Origin: Bacteroidota bacterium
Lineage (GTDB): Bacteria; Bacteroidota; Rhodothermia; Rhodothermales; JAHQVL01
Assembly (NCBI GenBank): GCA_039111535.1
Contig: JBCCIM010000048.1
Coordinates: 1-34,034 of the forward strand
Direction of reading: 5' to 3'
Length of the DNA: 34,034 bases
Shown: piece after piece, positions 7,387 to 15,422 of the stretch
How the letters are laid out: each line of letters begins with the position of its first letter
Position numbering within the stretch: position 1 is the first letter of the stretch
The notes under the pieces: generated by a model
Seen by the model: the letters and a program-made list of their open reading frames with translations, nothing else
Told to the model about the DNA's origin: nothing
Database searches by the model: none
Program-made: the position numbers and the translations under genes

Positions 7387-8850
7387 ATGAATAGGTTAAC
7401 ATTTATACCCTTCGCACTAATTCTTCTAACAATCCAGATATCTGGTTGCGAATCAACAGAAGAACAGCGTCCGCCCAATATCATTTACTTCCTCGCTGAC
7501 GACTTGGGGTATGCAGAACTCGGTAGCTATGGACAGGAATGGATTAAAACGCCGCACATTGACAAAATTGCAGCAGAAGGTATCCGGTTTACCCAGCATT
7601 ATTCAGGCAACGCAGTATGCGCCCCATCCCGCTGCAACCTGATGACGGGCAAACACCCGGGCCATGCTTACATCCGTAACAACGGCGATCCGGCCCATTT
7701 GCAGCACATGAAAGAAGAGATGGGGTGGGAATTCCCCGGACAAAACCCGATTCCGGATGAGGAAGTAACCATAGCTGAAATGCTGAAGCAGAAAGGCTAT
7801 GCCACAGCTGCCATTGGTAAATGGGGACTGGGGCATTTTGGCACCACCGGCGACCCAAACCTGCAAGGGTTCGACCTGTTTTACGGATTCAATTGCCAGC
7901 GTCACGCGCACAACCATTATCCTAAATTCCTCTGGAAGAACCGCGAAAAAGAAGTTTTCCCGGGCAACGACCGCACATTGAACGGCGAGACGTACTCGCA
8001 AGACCGATTCAGGGAAGTTGCAATGGACTTTATACAGGAAAACAAAGATGAGCCGTTTTTCCTCTACATGCCGTTTGCTATTCCACACCTTTCGATTCAG
8101 GTGCCGGAATCCTCCCTTGAAGAATACAAAGATGTGATTCCAGAAGAAGCGTACGAACATAAAAGGTACCTCGAGCATCCCTATCCCCGCGCCGGCTACG
8201 CAGCGATGATTTCGCATCTCGACCGCGATGTCGGGGCCATCATGGACCTCATCAAATCGCTGGGGCTGGATGACAATACACTCGTGATGTTTAGTTCAGA
8301 CAACGGCCCTACGTTCAACCGTCTTGGCGGCTCTGACTCTGATTTCTTTGCTTCTGCAGGCCCGTTCAAAGGCCTCAAAGGCAGCCTCTATGAAGGTGGC
8401 ATTCGCGTCCCCCTGGTTGCACGCTGGCCGGGTAAAATTGCACCAGGCCAGGAAAGCAGTCATTTATCTGCATTTTGGGATATTATGCCAACCCTTGCAG
8501 AGGTTACGGGTACAACAGCACCGCTGGGTATCGATGGCATAAGCATTGCGCCTACCTTACTGGGCAAAGATACCCAAAAATCGCATGATCTGTTGTACTG
8601 GGAATTCCCCGGATACGGCGGCCAGCAGGCAATTCGCATGGGAGACTGGAAAGCGATTCGCCAACAAATATTGAAGCAAGACAACCCGGATCCGCTTAAA
8701 ATTGAGCTCTACAACCTCGCTGAAGACATTGGCGAATCAACCGATGTTGCAGACCAACATCCGGAGCTTGTGGAGCAATTCAGGGTAATGATGCGTGAAA
8801 ACAGGGTACCAAGCAGTCTTTTTTCAATGGGACCGCTGGATACCGAATAG
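7387..8850 (+). CDS. Lipoprotein sulfatase (arylsulfatase family S1)
   Basis: The reading frame extends to a TTG at 7363, but the ATG at 7387 gives a clean lipoprotein signal ending in QISGC with Cys21. The 487-residue product has the full alkaline-phosphatase-fold sulfatase layout. It shows metal ligands Asp38-Asp39 in [12 protein letters not shown], the formylglycine site C78-A-P-S-R in [27 protein letters not shown], and SSDNGPT for the second metal ligands. Cys78 would need conversion to formylglycine by a maturase, which is not in this window. It should hydrolyse sulfate esters, probably of polysaccharides, at the cell envelope. It is divergent from the T9SS protein gene. The family is certain and the substrate unknown. 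A sulfotransferase encoded at 20546 suggests that sulfated glycans matter to this organism. Confidence 0.92.
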   Translation: MNRLTFIPFALILLTIQISGCESTEEQRPPNIIYFLADDLGYAELGSYGQEWIKTPHIDKIAAEGIRFTQHYSGNAVCAPSRCNLMTGKHPGHAYIRNNGDPAHLQHMKEEMGWEFPGQNPIPDEEVTIAEMLKQKGYATAAIGKWGLGHFGTTGDPNLQGFDLFYGFNCQRHAHNHYPKFLWKNREKEVFPGNDRTLNGETYSQDRFREVAMDFIQENKDEPFFLYMPFAIPHLSIQVPESSLEEYKDVIPEEAYEHKRYLEHPYPRAGYAAMISHLDRDVGAIMDLIKSLGLDDNTLVMFSSDNGPTFNRLGGSDSDFFASAGPFKGLKGSLYEGGIRVPLVARWPGKIAPGQESSHLSAFWDIMPTLAEVTGTTAPLGIDGISIAPTLLGKDTQKSHDLLYWEFPGYGGQQAIRMGDWKAIRQQILKQDNPDPLKIELYNLAEDIGESTDVADQHPELVEQFRVMMRENRVPSSLFSMGPLDTE

Positions 8851-8949
8851 CGTCTTATATCGAGGAATTGCTGTTAATTTGAACCGGCAGGCTTGGATTT
8901 TGCGCAGTGAACCGTGAAATTGAGGGCTAAACCAATTTTTTTGATCCGC

Positions 8950-9822
8950 ATGAAAAGTCAGCACAACATTCTGCTAGTAGTTACGCTTTTGTTGCTGGTT
9001 GCTTCCGGCTGCAAGCTGCGAGGCGACGAGGCACCACAGCAAAGTGGCAGAATTGTATCACCAAGCGAGATCGGGAGCACGTCTGGCTACGAAGAACTAC
9101 GCCGGCAACTTGAGCTCACGCGCGACAGCCTTGTTATTGCCAACAGCATGCTCGAAACGATCGAAGGATCTATGTATGCCGGCAGCGATAGCCTCTTGCG
9201 AAGATATGCCCTGGCCCTATGGCTCGATGGCCGCTCCACCGATGCCATCTCTATGTTGAGCATTGTTGATGGCAGGACCCAGCCGTCCAAGTTTGGCGAC
9301 AGGCGCGGTTCGCTGCTGCTGACGTTCACGATGCTCAGTGCAGTAGTCCTGGGTTTCCTTTACGTTTGCTTGCGGATTTTCCGAAGCATGTCTGATGTGC
9401 AAAGTGAGCGGCCTTTCAACAAAGGCATTGCCGCCCTTGCCGGCTTACTGATTTACTATGTTTTCTCGGTCGCAGGCATTTCGCTGCCCATCCTGATTCT
9501 CAACTCGCTGGCTGTAAAGCCCATTTACTCCATCATTCTCAATTTCTTGTCCCTCATGCTCGGCGCTACAGCGACCCTGTTTGTCGGCAAGATGCTGGCT
9601 TCTGATGGTGAACGAACCGTTTTGGCAGGGATCATCCTCGGTATCTTTACAACCGTGTTCTTCATAGACATGTTGTTCAAGGCACTCTTCTACGCCTTCG
9701 AAACCACGGTACTCCTCCCCAACACGATGTTTGTGCTCGGTGTTGTACTGGTATACCTCTTCGCCCGCGAACCCGCGCAAAACAAATCATCGTACCAATA
9801 CTCGGAGCGGTTTAATCCGTAA
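8950..9822 (+). CDS. Polytopic membrane lipoprotein of unknown function
   Basis: I do not recognise the family. The ATG at 8950 gives a lipoprotein signal, LLLLVASGC with Cys21; a GTG at 8914 is in frame but would bury that signal. Residues 45-110 are charged and helical, and could form a short coiled coil (EELRRQLELTRDSL). Five hydrophobic segments follow at about 121-143, 158-187, 192-216, 222-250 and 252-272. A lipobox followed by several membrane spans is unusual: the N-terminus would sit in the periplasm, tethered by lipid, with the helices in the inner membrane. The gene follows the sulfatase by 99 bases on the same strand and could be co-transcribed. No catalytic motif is visible. Confidence 0.75.
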   Translation: MKSQHNILLVVTLLLLVASGCKLRGDEAPQQSGRIVSPSEIGSTSGYEELRRQLELTRDSLVIANSMLETIEGSMYAGSDSLLRRYALALWLDGRSTDAISMLSIVDGRTQPSKFGDRRGSLLLTFTMLSAVVLGFLYVCLRIFRSMSDVQSERPFNKGIAALAGLLIYYVFSVAGISLPILILNSLAVKPIYSIILNFLSLMLGATATLFVGKMLASDGERTVLAGIILGIFTTVFFIDMLFKALFYAFETTVLLPNTMFVLGVVLVYLFAREPAQNKSSYQYSERFNP

Positions 9823-9953
9823 TTGGCAAGGCGCCGGAGCTGTTCTGCAGTCTTACAATATTTGCGTTGATGCCGCCCGTCATGGCAGACGTGGCTATGT
9901 AACGCTGGCCCCGCTCACGTTGTGTAACACTGGCAACGATCAGCCTGCATAAC

Positions 9954-9991
9954 ACCCCCCCACGTCATGCCGACTTGATCCGGTATCCAGA
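9954..9991 (+). repeat. Left inverted repeat flanking the GIY-YIG gene
   Basis: These 38 bases, containing ACTTGATCCGGTATCCAGA, match the reverse complement of 10336-10370 with about one substitution and one missing G over the 33 or so shared bases. The core resembles the widespread dispersed bacterial repeat that, when translated, reads PDLIRxPE. Confidence 0.8.
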
Positions 9992-9997
9992 ACTAGG

Positions 9998-10288
9998 CTA
10001 CATCAATTCTGAACTCAAGTCTACCCAATTAGGGTTGATCGACTCGATCAATTGTAGCTTCCAGATCCGCTTCCAATTCTTGATCTGTTTCTCTCTGGAA
10101 AGAGCAAGACCAATTTCATCATGCAGTTCATAGTACACGAGGAGATTAACCCCGAATCTTCTAGTAAACCTGTGAGCCACGCCGGCTCTATGCTCCTCCA
10201 TCCGGCGGGAGAGATCGCTGGTGACACCAGTATACAGTGTCCCATTTCGTTTGCTCACAAGAATGTAAACATATCCTTGTTTCGGCAT
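9998..10288 (-). CDS. Small GIY-YIG nuclease-domain protein (UPF0213 type)
   Basis: The 96-residue product is essentially one GIY-YIG domain. VYILVSKRNGTLYTG supplies the two tyrosine motifs (Tyr8, Tyr19-Thr-Gly), DLSRRMEEH supplies the conserved Arg, and SREKQIKNWKR carries the metal-binding Glu near residue 66. The length is normal for the stand-alone YhbQ-like group. These proteins are probable structure-specific DNA nucleases, but their cellular role is poorly known. The gene is isolated between the lipoprotein and AbgT genes and is bracketed by inverted repeats at 9954-9991 and 10336-10370, so it may be part of a small repeat-bound unit. All key residues are present and it looks functional. 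Confidence 0.9.
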   Translation of the reverse strand: MPKQGYVYILVSKRNGTLYTGVTSDLSRRMEEHRAGVAHRFTRRFGVNLLVYYELHDEIGLALSREKQIKNWKRIWKLQLIESINPNWVDLSSELM

Positions 10289-10335
10289 CTGGCTTTTACC
10301 AGATAGACGACTACAGCAGCGCTGGTATAACCTGC

Positions 10336-10370
10336 TCTGGATACCGGATCAAGTCCGGCATGATGTGGGT
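10336..10370 (-). repeat. Right inverted repeat flanking the GIY-YIG gene
   Basis: This is the inverted partner of 9954-9991; its outward-facing strand contains TCTGGATACCGGATCAAGT. The pair encloses the GIY-YIG gene and nothing else. Confidence 0.8.
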
Positions 10371-10424
10371 GAGGTGACGTCTCGAAGACGGTCTCGTGGG
10401 GCGCGATAGTCTTCTGTAAAGCTT

Positions 10425-10469
10425 AAAACGCCTCAGCATTACCGTTTGAGGTTGATGCTGAGGCGTTTT
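10425..10469 (-). terminator. Terminator hairpin after the AbgT gene
   Basis: AAAACGCCTCAGCAT (10425-10439) and ATGCTGAGGCGTTTT (10455-10469) pair perfectly over 15 bp with a 15-base loop. On the minus strand the stem ends in a TTTT run, as expected for a rho-independent terminator 35 bases after the AbgT stop codon. The A/T flanks would let it act in both directions. Confidence 0.85.
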
Positions 10470-10504
10470 CAAATATGTAACCGGGAGAGACTTATGCTCC
10501 GCTA

Positions 10505-12037
10505 TCAGCCACCCAGGAAGAGGGGCGCGCCGGGGCCGACTGGCCAGCCGAACAGGAGCCATGCTACGAGCAAGACAATCCAGGCTGCGAGGAAGACCAG
10601 GGTATAAGGCAGCATGGTAGCCACCACCGTCCCGATGCCGGCCTTTTTATCGTACGTCTCCACAAACGCCACAATCAGCGCGAAATACGACATCATGGGT
10701 GAAATGATGTTCGTGGAGCTATCTCCGATCCGGTAAGCCGTCTGCACCAGCTCAGGTGAATAGTTGAGCAGCATAAACATTGGAATGAAGACCGGTGCCA
10801 TGATGGCCCACTTGGCTGAAGCACTCCCCATCGCAAGGTTGATCAGTGCTGAGAGCAGGATAAACGCAATCATTAATGGAATAGGCCCTAATCCGGATGC
10901 CTGCAACGCCTCAGCACCTTTGATGGCGAAAATCAACCCGAGATTGGTCCACTTGAAGTAGGCCACAAACTGCGCTGCGAAAAACACAAGCACCATGTAG
11001 ATACCGAGCGTTGACATGGCTTTGCCCATGCCGTTCATTACGTCGGTGTCGGATTTGAGCGTGCCGGCACCAAAGCCGTAAGCAATGCCGGCTATACTGG
11101 CGCTTATAAAGATAAACGCGACAATCCCCTGCATAAAGGGCGACCGTAACACGCTGCCTGTCTCCGGCTCCCGCAAAAATCCGTTTTCAGGAATAAGCCC
11201 CCATAGCACAAGTCCCGCTAACACCAGCATGCTGATCAAAGCATACCAAAGGCCGCGTTTTTCTTTTGCCGTTAGTGGATTTATTTCCTCGGGTACGGCA
11301 TCACCCGTGTATTTGCCGAGTCGCGGGATGACAATTTTTTCGGTAACCCAGGTACCCGCTGTTGCGATGATGAACGTCGATACAAACATAAAGTAATAGT
11401 TTGCCGCAGGGTTCACCAGGTAATTGGGATCGATAATCTGTGCAGCTTCTTCAGACAGGCCGGCTAGCAACGGATCGACCGTACCCAAAAACAGATTGGC
11501 GCTATAGCCACCGGAAACACCAGCAAAAGCGGCCGCTAATCCGGCAATAGGATGCCTGCCAACAGCGAGGAAAATGATAGCACTCAGAGGCACCAGCAAC
11601 ACGTAGCCTACTTCGCTTGCCGTATTTGAGAGCACACCTGCAGCCACAATAACAAACGTTAACAGTTTTGTAGGTGCAGACATCACGAGCAATCGCAAAC
11701 TGGCGCCAATCAACCCACTGCCCTCTGCCACCCCAATGCCCAACATCGCAACGAGTACCGTCCCAAGGGGCGCAAAACCGGTGAAGTTATCCAGCATCTC
11801 GGTCAGAATCCGGTGCAGGCCGCTTACCGAAAGCAAGTTGACAGGTCGGATAACTTCGCCCGATGACGGGTTCGTGGCCTCCAAATCAATCAGGCTGAAC
11901 AACCCGGACAGTAAAACTACCAAAAAGGCAAACAGAGCAAACAGGGTTGCTGGATGCGGGAGCAAATTCCCGATGCGTTCTACCGCACCCAAAAACCTCG
12001 CAAACCGGGAATCATCAGTGGTCGGCAACTCAGACAT
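10505..12037 (-). CDS. AbgT-family transporter
   Basis: The product is about 510 residues from the ATG at 12037, matching the usual AbgT length; an in-frame GTG at 12094 would add 19 unlike residues. It is strongly hydrophobic throughout, with family signatures including [13 protein letters not shown] at the start, [16 protein letters not shown] and [19 protein letters not shown]. AbgT proteins sit in the inner membrane and move p-aminobenzoyl-glutamate inward or, in studied homologues, export p-aminobenzoate and sulfonamide-like antimetabolites using ion gradients. The direction cannot be told from sequence. No folate or peptidase gene adjoins it. The gene is divergent from the class V enzyme gene and closed by the hairpin at 10425-10469. 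Confidence 0.9.
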   Translation of the reverse strand: MSELPTTDDSRFARFLGAVERIGNLLPHPATLFALFAFLVVLLSGLFSLIDLEATNPSSGEVIRPVNLLSVSGLHRILTEMLDNFTGFAPLGTVLVAMLGIGVAEGSGLIGASLRLLVMSAPTKLLTFVIVAAGVLSNTASEVGYVLLVPLSAIIFLAVGRHPIAGLAAAFAGVSGGYSANLFLGTVDPLLAGLSEEAAQIIDPNYLVNPAANYYFMFVSTFIIATAGTWVTEKIVIPRLGKYTGDAVPEEINPLTAKEKRGLWYALISMLVLAGLVLWGLIPENGFLREPETGSVLRSPFMQGIVAFIFISASIAGIAYGFGAGTLKSDTDVMNGMGKAMSTLGIYMVLVFFAAQFVAYFKWTNLGLIFAIKGAEALQASGLGPIPLMIAFILLSALINLAMGSASAKWAIMAPVFIPMFMLLNYSPELVQTAYRIGDSSTNIISPMMSYFALIVAFVETYDKKAGIGTVVATMLPYTLVFLAAWIVLLVAWLLFGWPVGPGAPLFLGG

Positions 12038-12302
12038 ATACGCGTTAAGAATGGTAAACGGAGTGGTGTTTGCCTGACAGGTGGTACCAGGCACGTGGCG
12101 CTTGCACCACCCCCAGCAAAACAGACAAGGTGCTCAATATAACCAAAACCTCTCCTTTTGCACAGTACGTCGTCTGCTGGTCTCCGCTACAAGTTTATGA
12201 TTTTATCGTGACGGACAAGAAAAGCAAAACCGTTAGCGCTGTGCGGCTTATTTTTAGGGTGTACTATCCAGACAGGCTTAAGACACCAGTTTTCAAATAG
12301 AC
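12038..12302. promoter_or_regulatory. Divergent intergenic region (AbgT / class V enzyme)
   Basis: This 265-base gap between divergent genes must hold both promoters. It is A/T-richer towards 12200-12270. I see no convincing operator, riboswitch or small gene in it. Confidence 0.4.
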
Positions 12303-13808
12303 ATGATTGATTCTCCAACCACACGCCGCGAAACCACTTCTGCACTGGAGCACTATTTCCAGCAGTTTCGCGAAGGTATTATCGGCAACAACCAGACGTT
12401 TGAGACGCCTTTTGGTAAGCAACAGATTGTTTATGCAGACTGGATTGCCAGTGGCCGGCTTTACGGCCCTATCGAACAGAAAATCCAGGAGACCTTCGGG
12501 CCTTTTGTCGGCAATACGCATTCGGAATCAAGCATCACTGGCACCTGCATGACCCGCGCCTACCACGATGCACACCGCATCATCAAGGCGCACGTGAACG
12601 CAGGTCCGGACGACGTGATTATCACCGCAGAAACCGGCATGACGGGTGTAATTTGCAAGTTTCAGCGCATCCTGGGCCTGAAGCTGCCCTCTAATCTCAA
12701 AGCCGAGATCAACATTCCGCCGGCGAAACGTCCGGTAGTGTTTATCACCCACATGGAGCACCACTCCAACCAAACCTCCTGGCTGGAGACCATCGCCGAC
12801 GTAATACAGCTGCCGGCTGACGACGAAGGATTTGTCAATCTTGAGTCGATGCACAACATGCTGCTGGAATACAAGGACCGGCCGCTCAAAATAGGCTCGT
12901 TCACCAGTTGCTCCAATGTAACAGGGGTTCAGACTCCCTACCATGCCATGTCGAAGATCATGCACCAGCATGGCGGGTACTGTTTTGTAGATTTTGCAGC
13001 CTCGGCCCCTTATGTAGATATTGACATGCATCCGGAAGATCCTATGGAGAAACTGGATGCTGTCTTCTTCTCACCCCACAAATTCCTTGGTGGGCCAGGT
13101 ACATCTGGATGTCTCATTTTCGACTCATCGCTATACCAAAACTCTGTCCCTGACAACCCCGGGGGTGGTACAGTTATGTGGACGAATCCATGGGGCGAGC
13201 ACAATTACTTCCCTGATATCGAAGCGCGAGAAGATGGGGGCACGCCAGGCTTTCTGCAGGCTATCCGTACGGCACTTGCGATTAAGCTGAAAGAAGACAT
13301 GGGTGTGGCCAATATGGCAGCACGTGAAAAAGAACTGCTTGCGATCGCATTTGATCAGCTACGGCAGATACCGCGGCTGCATATTCTCGCTGATCATATA
13401 GAAGACCGCCTGGGTGTTATCTCGTTTTATGTGGAGGACATCCACTACAACTTGTTGGTAAAACTGCTGAACGATCGCTATGGCATCCAGGTGCGTGGCG
13501 GGTGTTCTTGCGCCGGCACCTATGGCCACTTCCTGTTGCACGTAGACAGGGCACTCTCCAAATCAATCACAGATCAGATCGACAGTGGCGACCTGTCTGC
13601 TAAACCAGGCTGGGTCCGGCTCTCCATCCACCCTACCCTTGAAGAGAAAACCCTGCACTATATCCTCGAGGCCCTCGCCGCCATTGTTGACAATATTGAC
13701 GCGTGGCAGAAAGACTACGCGTATTGTAACCTGAGCAACGAGTTCACCCACGTCGATGGAGACTGCCTCGAAAAAATCAACCTGGAAAGCTGGTTCGAAT
13801 TCAAGTAA
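12303..13808 (+). CDS. Class V PLP-dependent enzyme, cysteine desulfurase/selenocysteine lyase-like
   Basis: The 501-residue protein is longer than SufS (about 400) but has its landmarks: MEHHSNQTSW for cofactor stacking (around 151-160), CFVDFAASAPYVDID with the PLP Asp, and the Schiff-base Lys260 in FFSPHKFLGGPGTSG. RGGCSCAG, with Cys401 and Cys403, lies where SufS-type enzymes carry the persulfide cysteine on a mobile loop. A family-specific insert reads PGGGTVMWTNPWGEH (286-300). It may release sulfur from cysteine, or may act as a lyase on another amino acid; no SufE, SufBCD or IscU gene is nearby to decide. It is divergent from AbgT and convergent with the UDP-sugar dehydrogenase across the hairpin at 13887-13923. 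The fold class is certain, the substrate uncertain. Confidence 0.82.
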   Translation: MIDSPTTRRETTSALEHYFQQFREGIIGNNQTFETPFGKQQIVYADWIASGRLYGPIEQKIQETFGPFVGNTHSESSITGTCMTRAYHDAHRIIKAHVNAGPDDVIITAETGMTGVICKFQRILGLKLPSNLKAEINIPPAKRPVVFITHMEHHSNQTSWLETIADVIQLPADDEGFVNLESMHNMLLEYKDRPLKIGSFTSCSNVTGVQTPYHAMSKIMHQHGGYCFVDFAASAPYVDIDMHPEDPMEKLDAVFFSPHKFLGGPGTSGCLIFDSSLYQNSVPDNPGGGTVMWTNPWGEHNYFPDIEAREDGGTPGFLQAIRTALAIKLKEDMGVANMAAREKELLAIAFDQLRQIPRLHILADHIEDRLGVISFYVEDIHYNLLVKLLNDRYGIQVRGGCSCAGTYGHFLLHVDRALSKSITDQIDSGDLSAKPGWVRLSIHPTLEEKTLHYILEALAAIVDNIDAWQKDYAYCNLSNEFTHVDGDCLEKINLESWFEFK

Positions 13809-13886
13809 GCAGGAGCAATTTGCGTTTACGGATTACGCCGAAGCATTGCGCTGAAACAGAAAATGCGATAGCACAGGCACCAAATA

Positions 13887-13923
13887 AAACGGGTAGCAGT
13901 TTTGATACAACTGCTACCCGTTT
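13887..13923. terminator. Bidirectional terminator hairpin
   Basis: AAACGGGTAGCAGTT (13887-13901) pairs perfectly over 15 bp with AACTGCTACCCGTTT (13909-13923) around a 7-base loop. It lies between convergent genes ending at 13808 (+) and 13951 (-). The A-rich left and T-rich right flanks suit termination in both directions. Confidence 0.85.
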
Positions 13924-13950
13924 CGGTAAATCAAAAAACTGAACCCGTCG

Positions 13951-15360
13951 CTAGAACTCTCCGCCGCCGAGCAAAATCACTTTGTCTTTGCTGTGTGGGA
14001 TGTGCTTGAGCGCATTCCGGGTATCCACTACGGCACGTGCGTGTTCAGCGATCATCGCATAAGGGAACGCGCTATGGTCAGTCAGGATAACGGCCACATC
14101 ATGGTTGGCGAGCACCTCTTCATTCAGATTCAGGGCTTCGAGCTCAACGGCGCTGGGTCCTGCCGGCACACTGATCGTAGGTACGTGTGGATCACAATAA
14201 GAAATATTGTAGACGCCTTGCTCATGCAGCAACTCAATCACCCGGAAAGCAGGTGAGTGCCGTGTATCGTCTACGTCCTTTTTGAAGGCCACACCCAAAA
14301 TGAGCACTTTTGCATCCTCAAGCCGAACAGGCTGACGCGCAATCGTCCGAATTACCGCATCTTGTACGTAGAACGGCATTTCTTCATTTATACGCGCAGA
14401 AAGCGTGATAAAACTGGTTTCAAAATCATAGCGACGTGCCAGCCACGACAGGTAGTACGGGTCAATGGGAATACAGTGACCACCAAGCCCTGGGCCAGGA
14501 TAAAACGGCATATAACCAAACGGCTTTGTTGCCGCTGCTTCGACTACTTCCCAAATGGAAATGCCACCGATGCGGTCACACAATTGGGCCAATTCGTTTA
14601 CAAGCGCAATGTTGACGGAGCGGAAGGTATTCTCCAGCAGCTTCTCCATTTCCGCTACTTTAGGACTGGAAACCGGATGGACGTGCTCAACAACTTTTTG
14701 AATGACACGGGCAGCCAGTTCGGTACAGGCCTGGGTTACACCACCAACAACAATGGGCGTATTGGCAGTTGTAAACTGTTTATTGCCAGGATCAATGCGC
14801 TCGGGACTAAATGCGAGGAAAAAATCACGGCCTAGCTTCAGGTTTTTTTCTTCCCCGTACGCTTCAAGGATGGGCTTCATCAACCCTTCCGTTGTATCGG
14901 GATAGGTTGTAGACTTGAGGATGATGAGCTGACCGGGGCGCAAGTGCTTTGCAATAGACTCGGTAGCAGACTTGATGTACGATGTGTCTGGATCTTTGTG
15001 ATCTGTGACCGGCGTTGGTACACAGATATAGAAAACATCGATGTGTCCGCAGGACTCAAAATCATCTTCTGCGGTAAGTTTGCCGGCATCAACAACCTTC
15101 TTTACCGCAGCATCTGCAACATCCTGGTTGTAGTTATTGCCTGCATTGAGCCGCAGCACGCGCTCTTTGTTCAGGTCGATACCAATGGTGGCATATCCTT
15201 TATCCGCATACTCGATTGCAAGGGGCAGCCCTACGTATCCCAATCCTACAACGCCAATGACTGCTTTGCCTTCATCGATTCTGGTGGCCAGATCATGTGC
15301 CGGCCCAATACCAGCAGCAGATGTGCCCTGGTTCTGATGCTTAGTCTTTTGAAATGACAT
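13951..15360 (-). CDS. wbpA: UDP-N-acetylglucosamine 6-dehydrogenase-like (WbpA type)
   Basis: The 469-residue protein has the three-domain nucleotide-sugar dehydrogenase layout: a Rossmann loop GVVGLGYVGLPLA (37-49), LKSTTYPDTTEGLM, FSPERIDPGNKQF, and the catalytic Cys296 in YPGPGLGGHCIPIDPYYL. The ATKPFGYMPFYPGPG context resembles WbpA more than UDP-glucose or UDP-ManNAc dehydrogenases. The reaction is a two-step NAD+ oxidation of C6 to a carboxylate, giving UDP-GlcNAc-uronate. About 30 extra residues precede the Rossmann fold. It lies downstream of, and on the same strand as, the GT4 fusion (62-base gap) and the SDR gene, so the three probably form one transcript. The WbpB- and WbpE-type genes that would use its product are 9-11 kb away. 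Confidence 0.88.
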   Translation of the reverse strand: MSFQKTKHQNQGTSAAGIGPAHDLATRIDEGKAVIGVVGLGYVGLPLAIEYADKGYATIGIDLNKERVLRLNAGNNYNQDVADAAVKKVVDAGKLTAEDDFESCGHIDVFYICVPTPVTDHKDPDTSYIKSATESIAKHLRPGQLIILKSTTYPDTTEGLMKPILEAYGEEKNLKLGRDFFLAFSPERIDPGNKQFTTANTPIVVGGVTQACTELAARVIQKVVEHVHPVSSPKVAEMEKLLENTFRSVNIALVNELAQLCDRIGGISIWEVVEAAATKPFGYMPFYPGPGLGGHCIPIDPYYLSWLARRYDFETSFITLSARINEEMPFYVQDAVIRTIARQPVRLEDAKVLILGVAFKKDVDDTRHSPAFRVIELLHEQGVYNISYCDPHVPTISVPAGPSAVELEALNLNEEVLANHDVAVILTDHSAFPYAMIAEHARAVVDTRNALKHIPHSKDKVILLGGGEF

Positions 15361-15422
15361 GTATACTTCCTCTTCGTTTTAGGTGGTATCTAGCAGAACG
15401 AAGCGGGGCCGATACAAGTCAG

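Larger units (their letters stand above)
9954..10370. mobile_element. Candidate GIY-YIG cassette bounded by inverted repeats
   Basis: A single 96-codon nuclease gene fills a 417-base interval whose two ends are near-perfect inverted copies of the same ~34-base repeat. That layout suggests a small mobile or repeat-associated unit comparable in outline to REP-associated genes. No target-site duplication is evident, and a single copy in this window cannot prove mobility. Confidence 0.4.

Noticed and set aside
10311-10562. A small minus-strand frame containing PDLIRYPE
   Set aside because: It is translation through the inverted repeat, the terminator hairpin and the AbgT 3' end. The PDLIRYPE string is a known by-product of translating this repeat class, not evidence of a protein.
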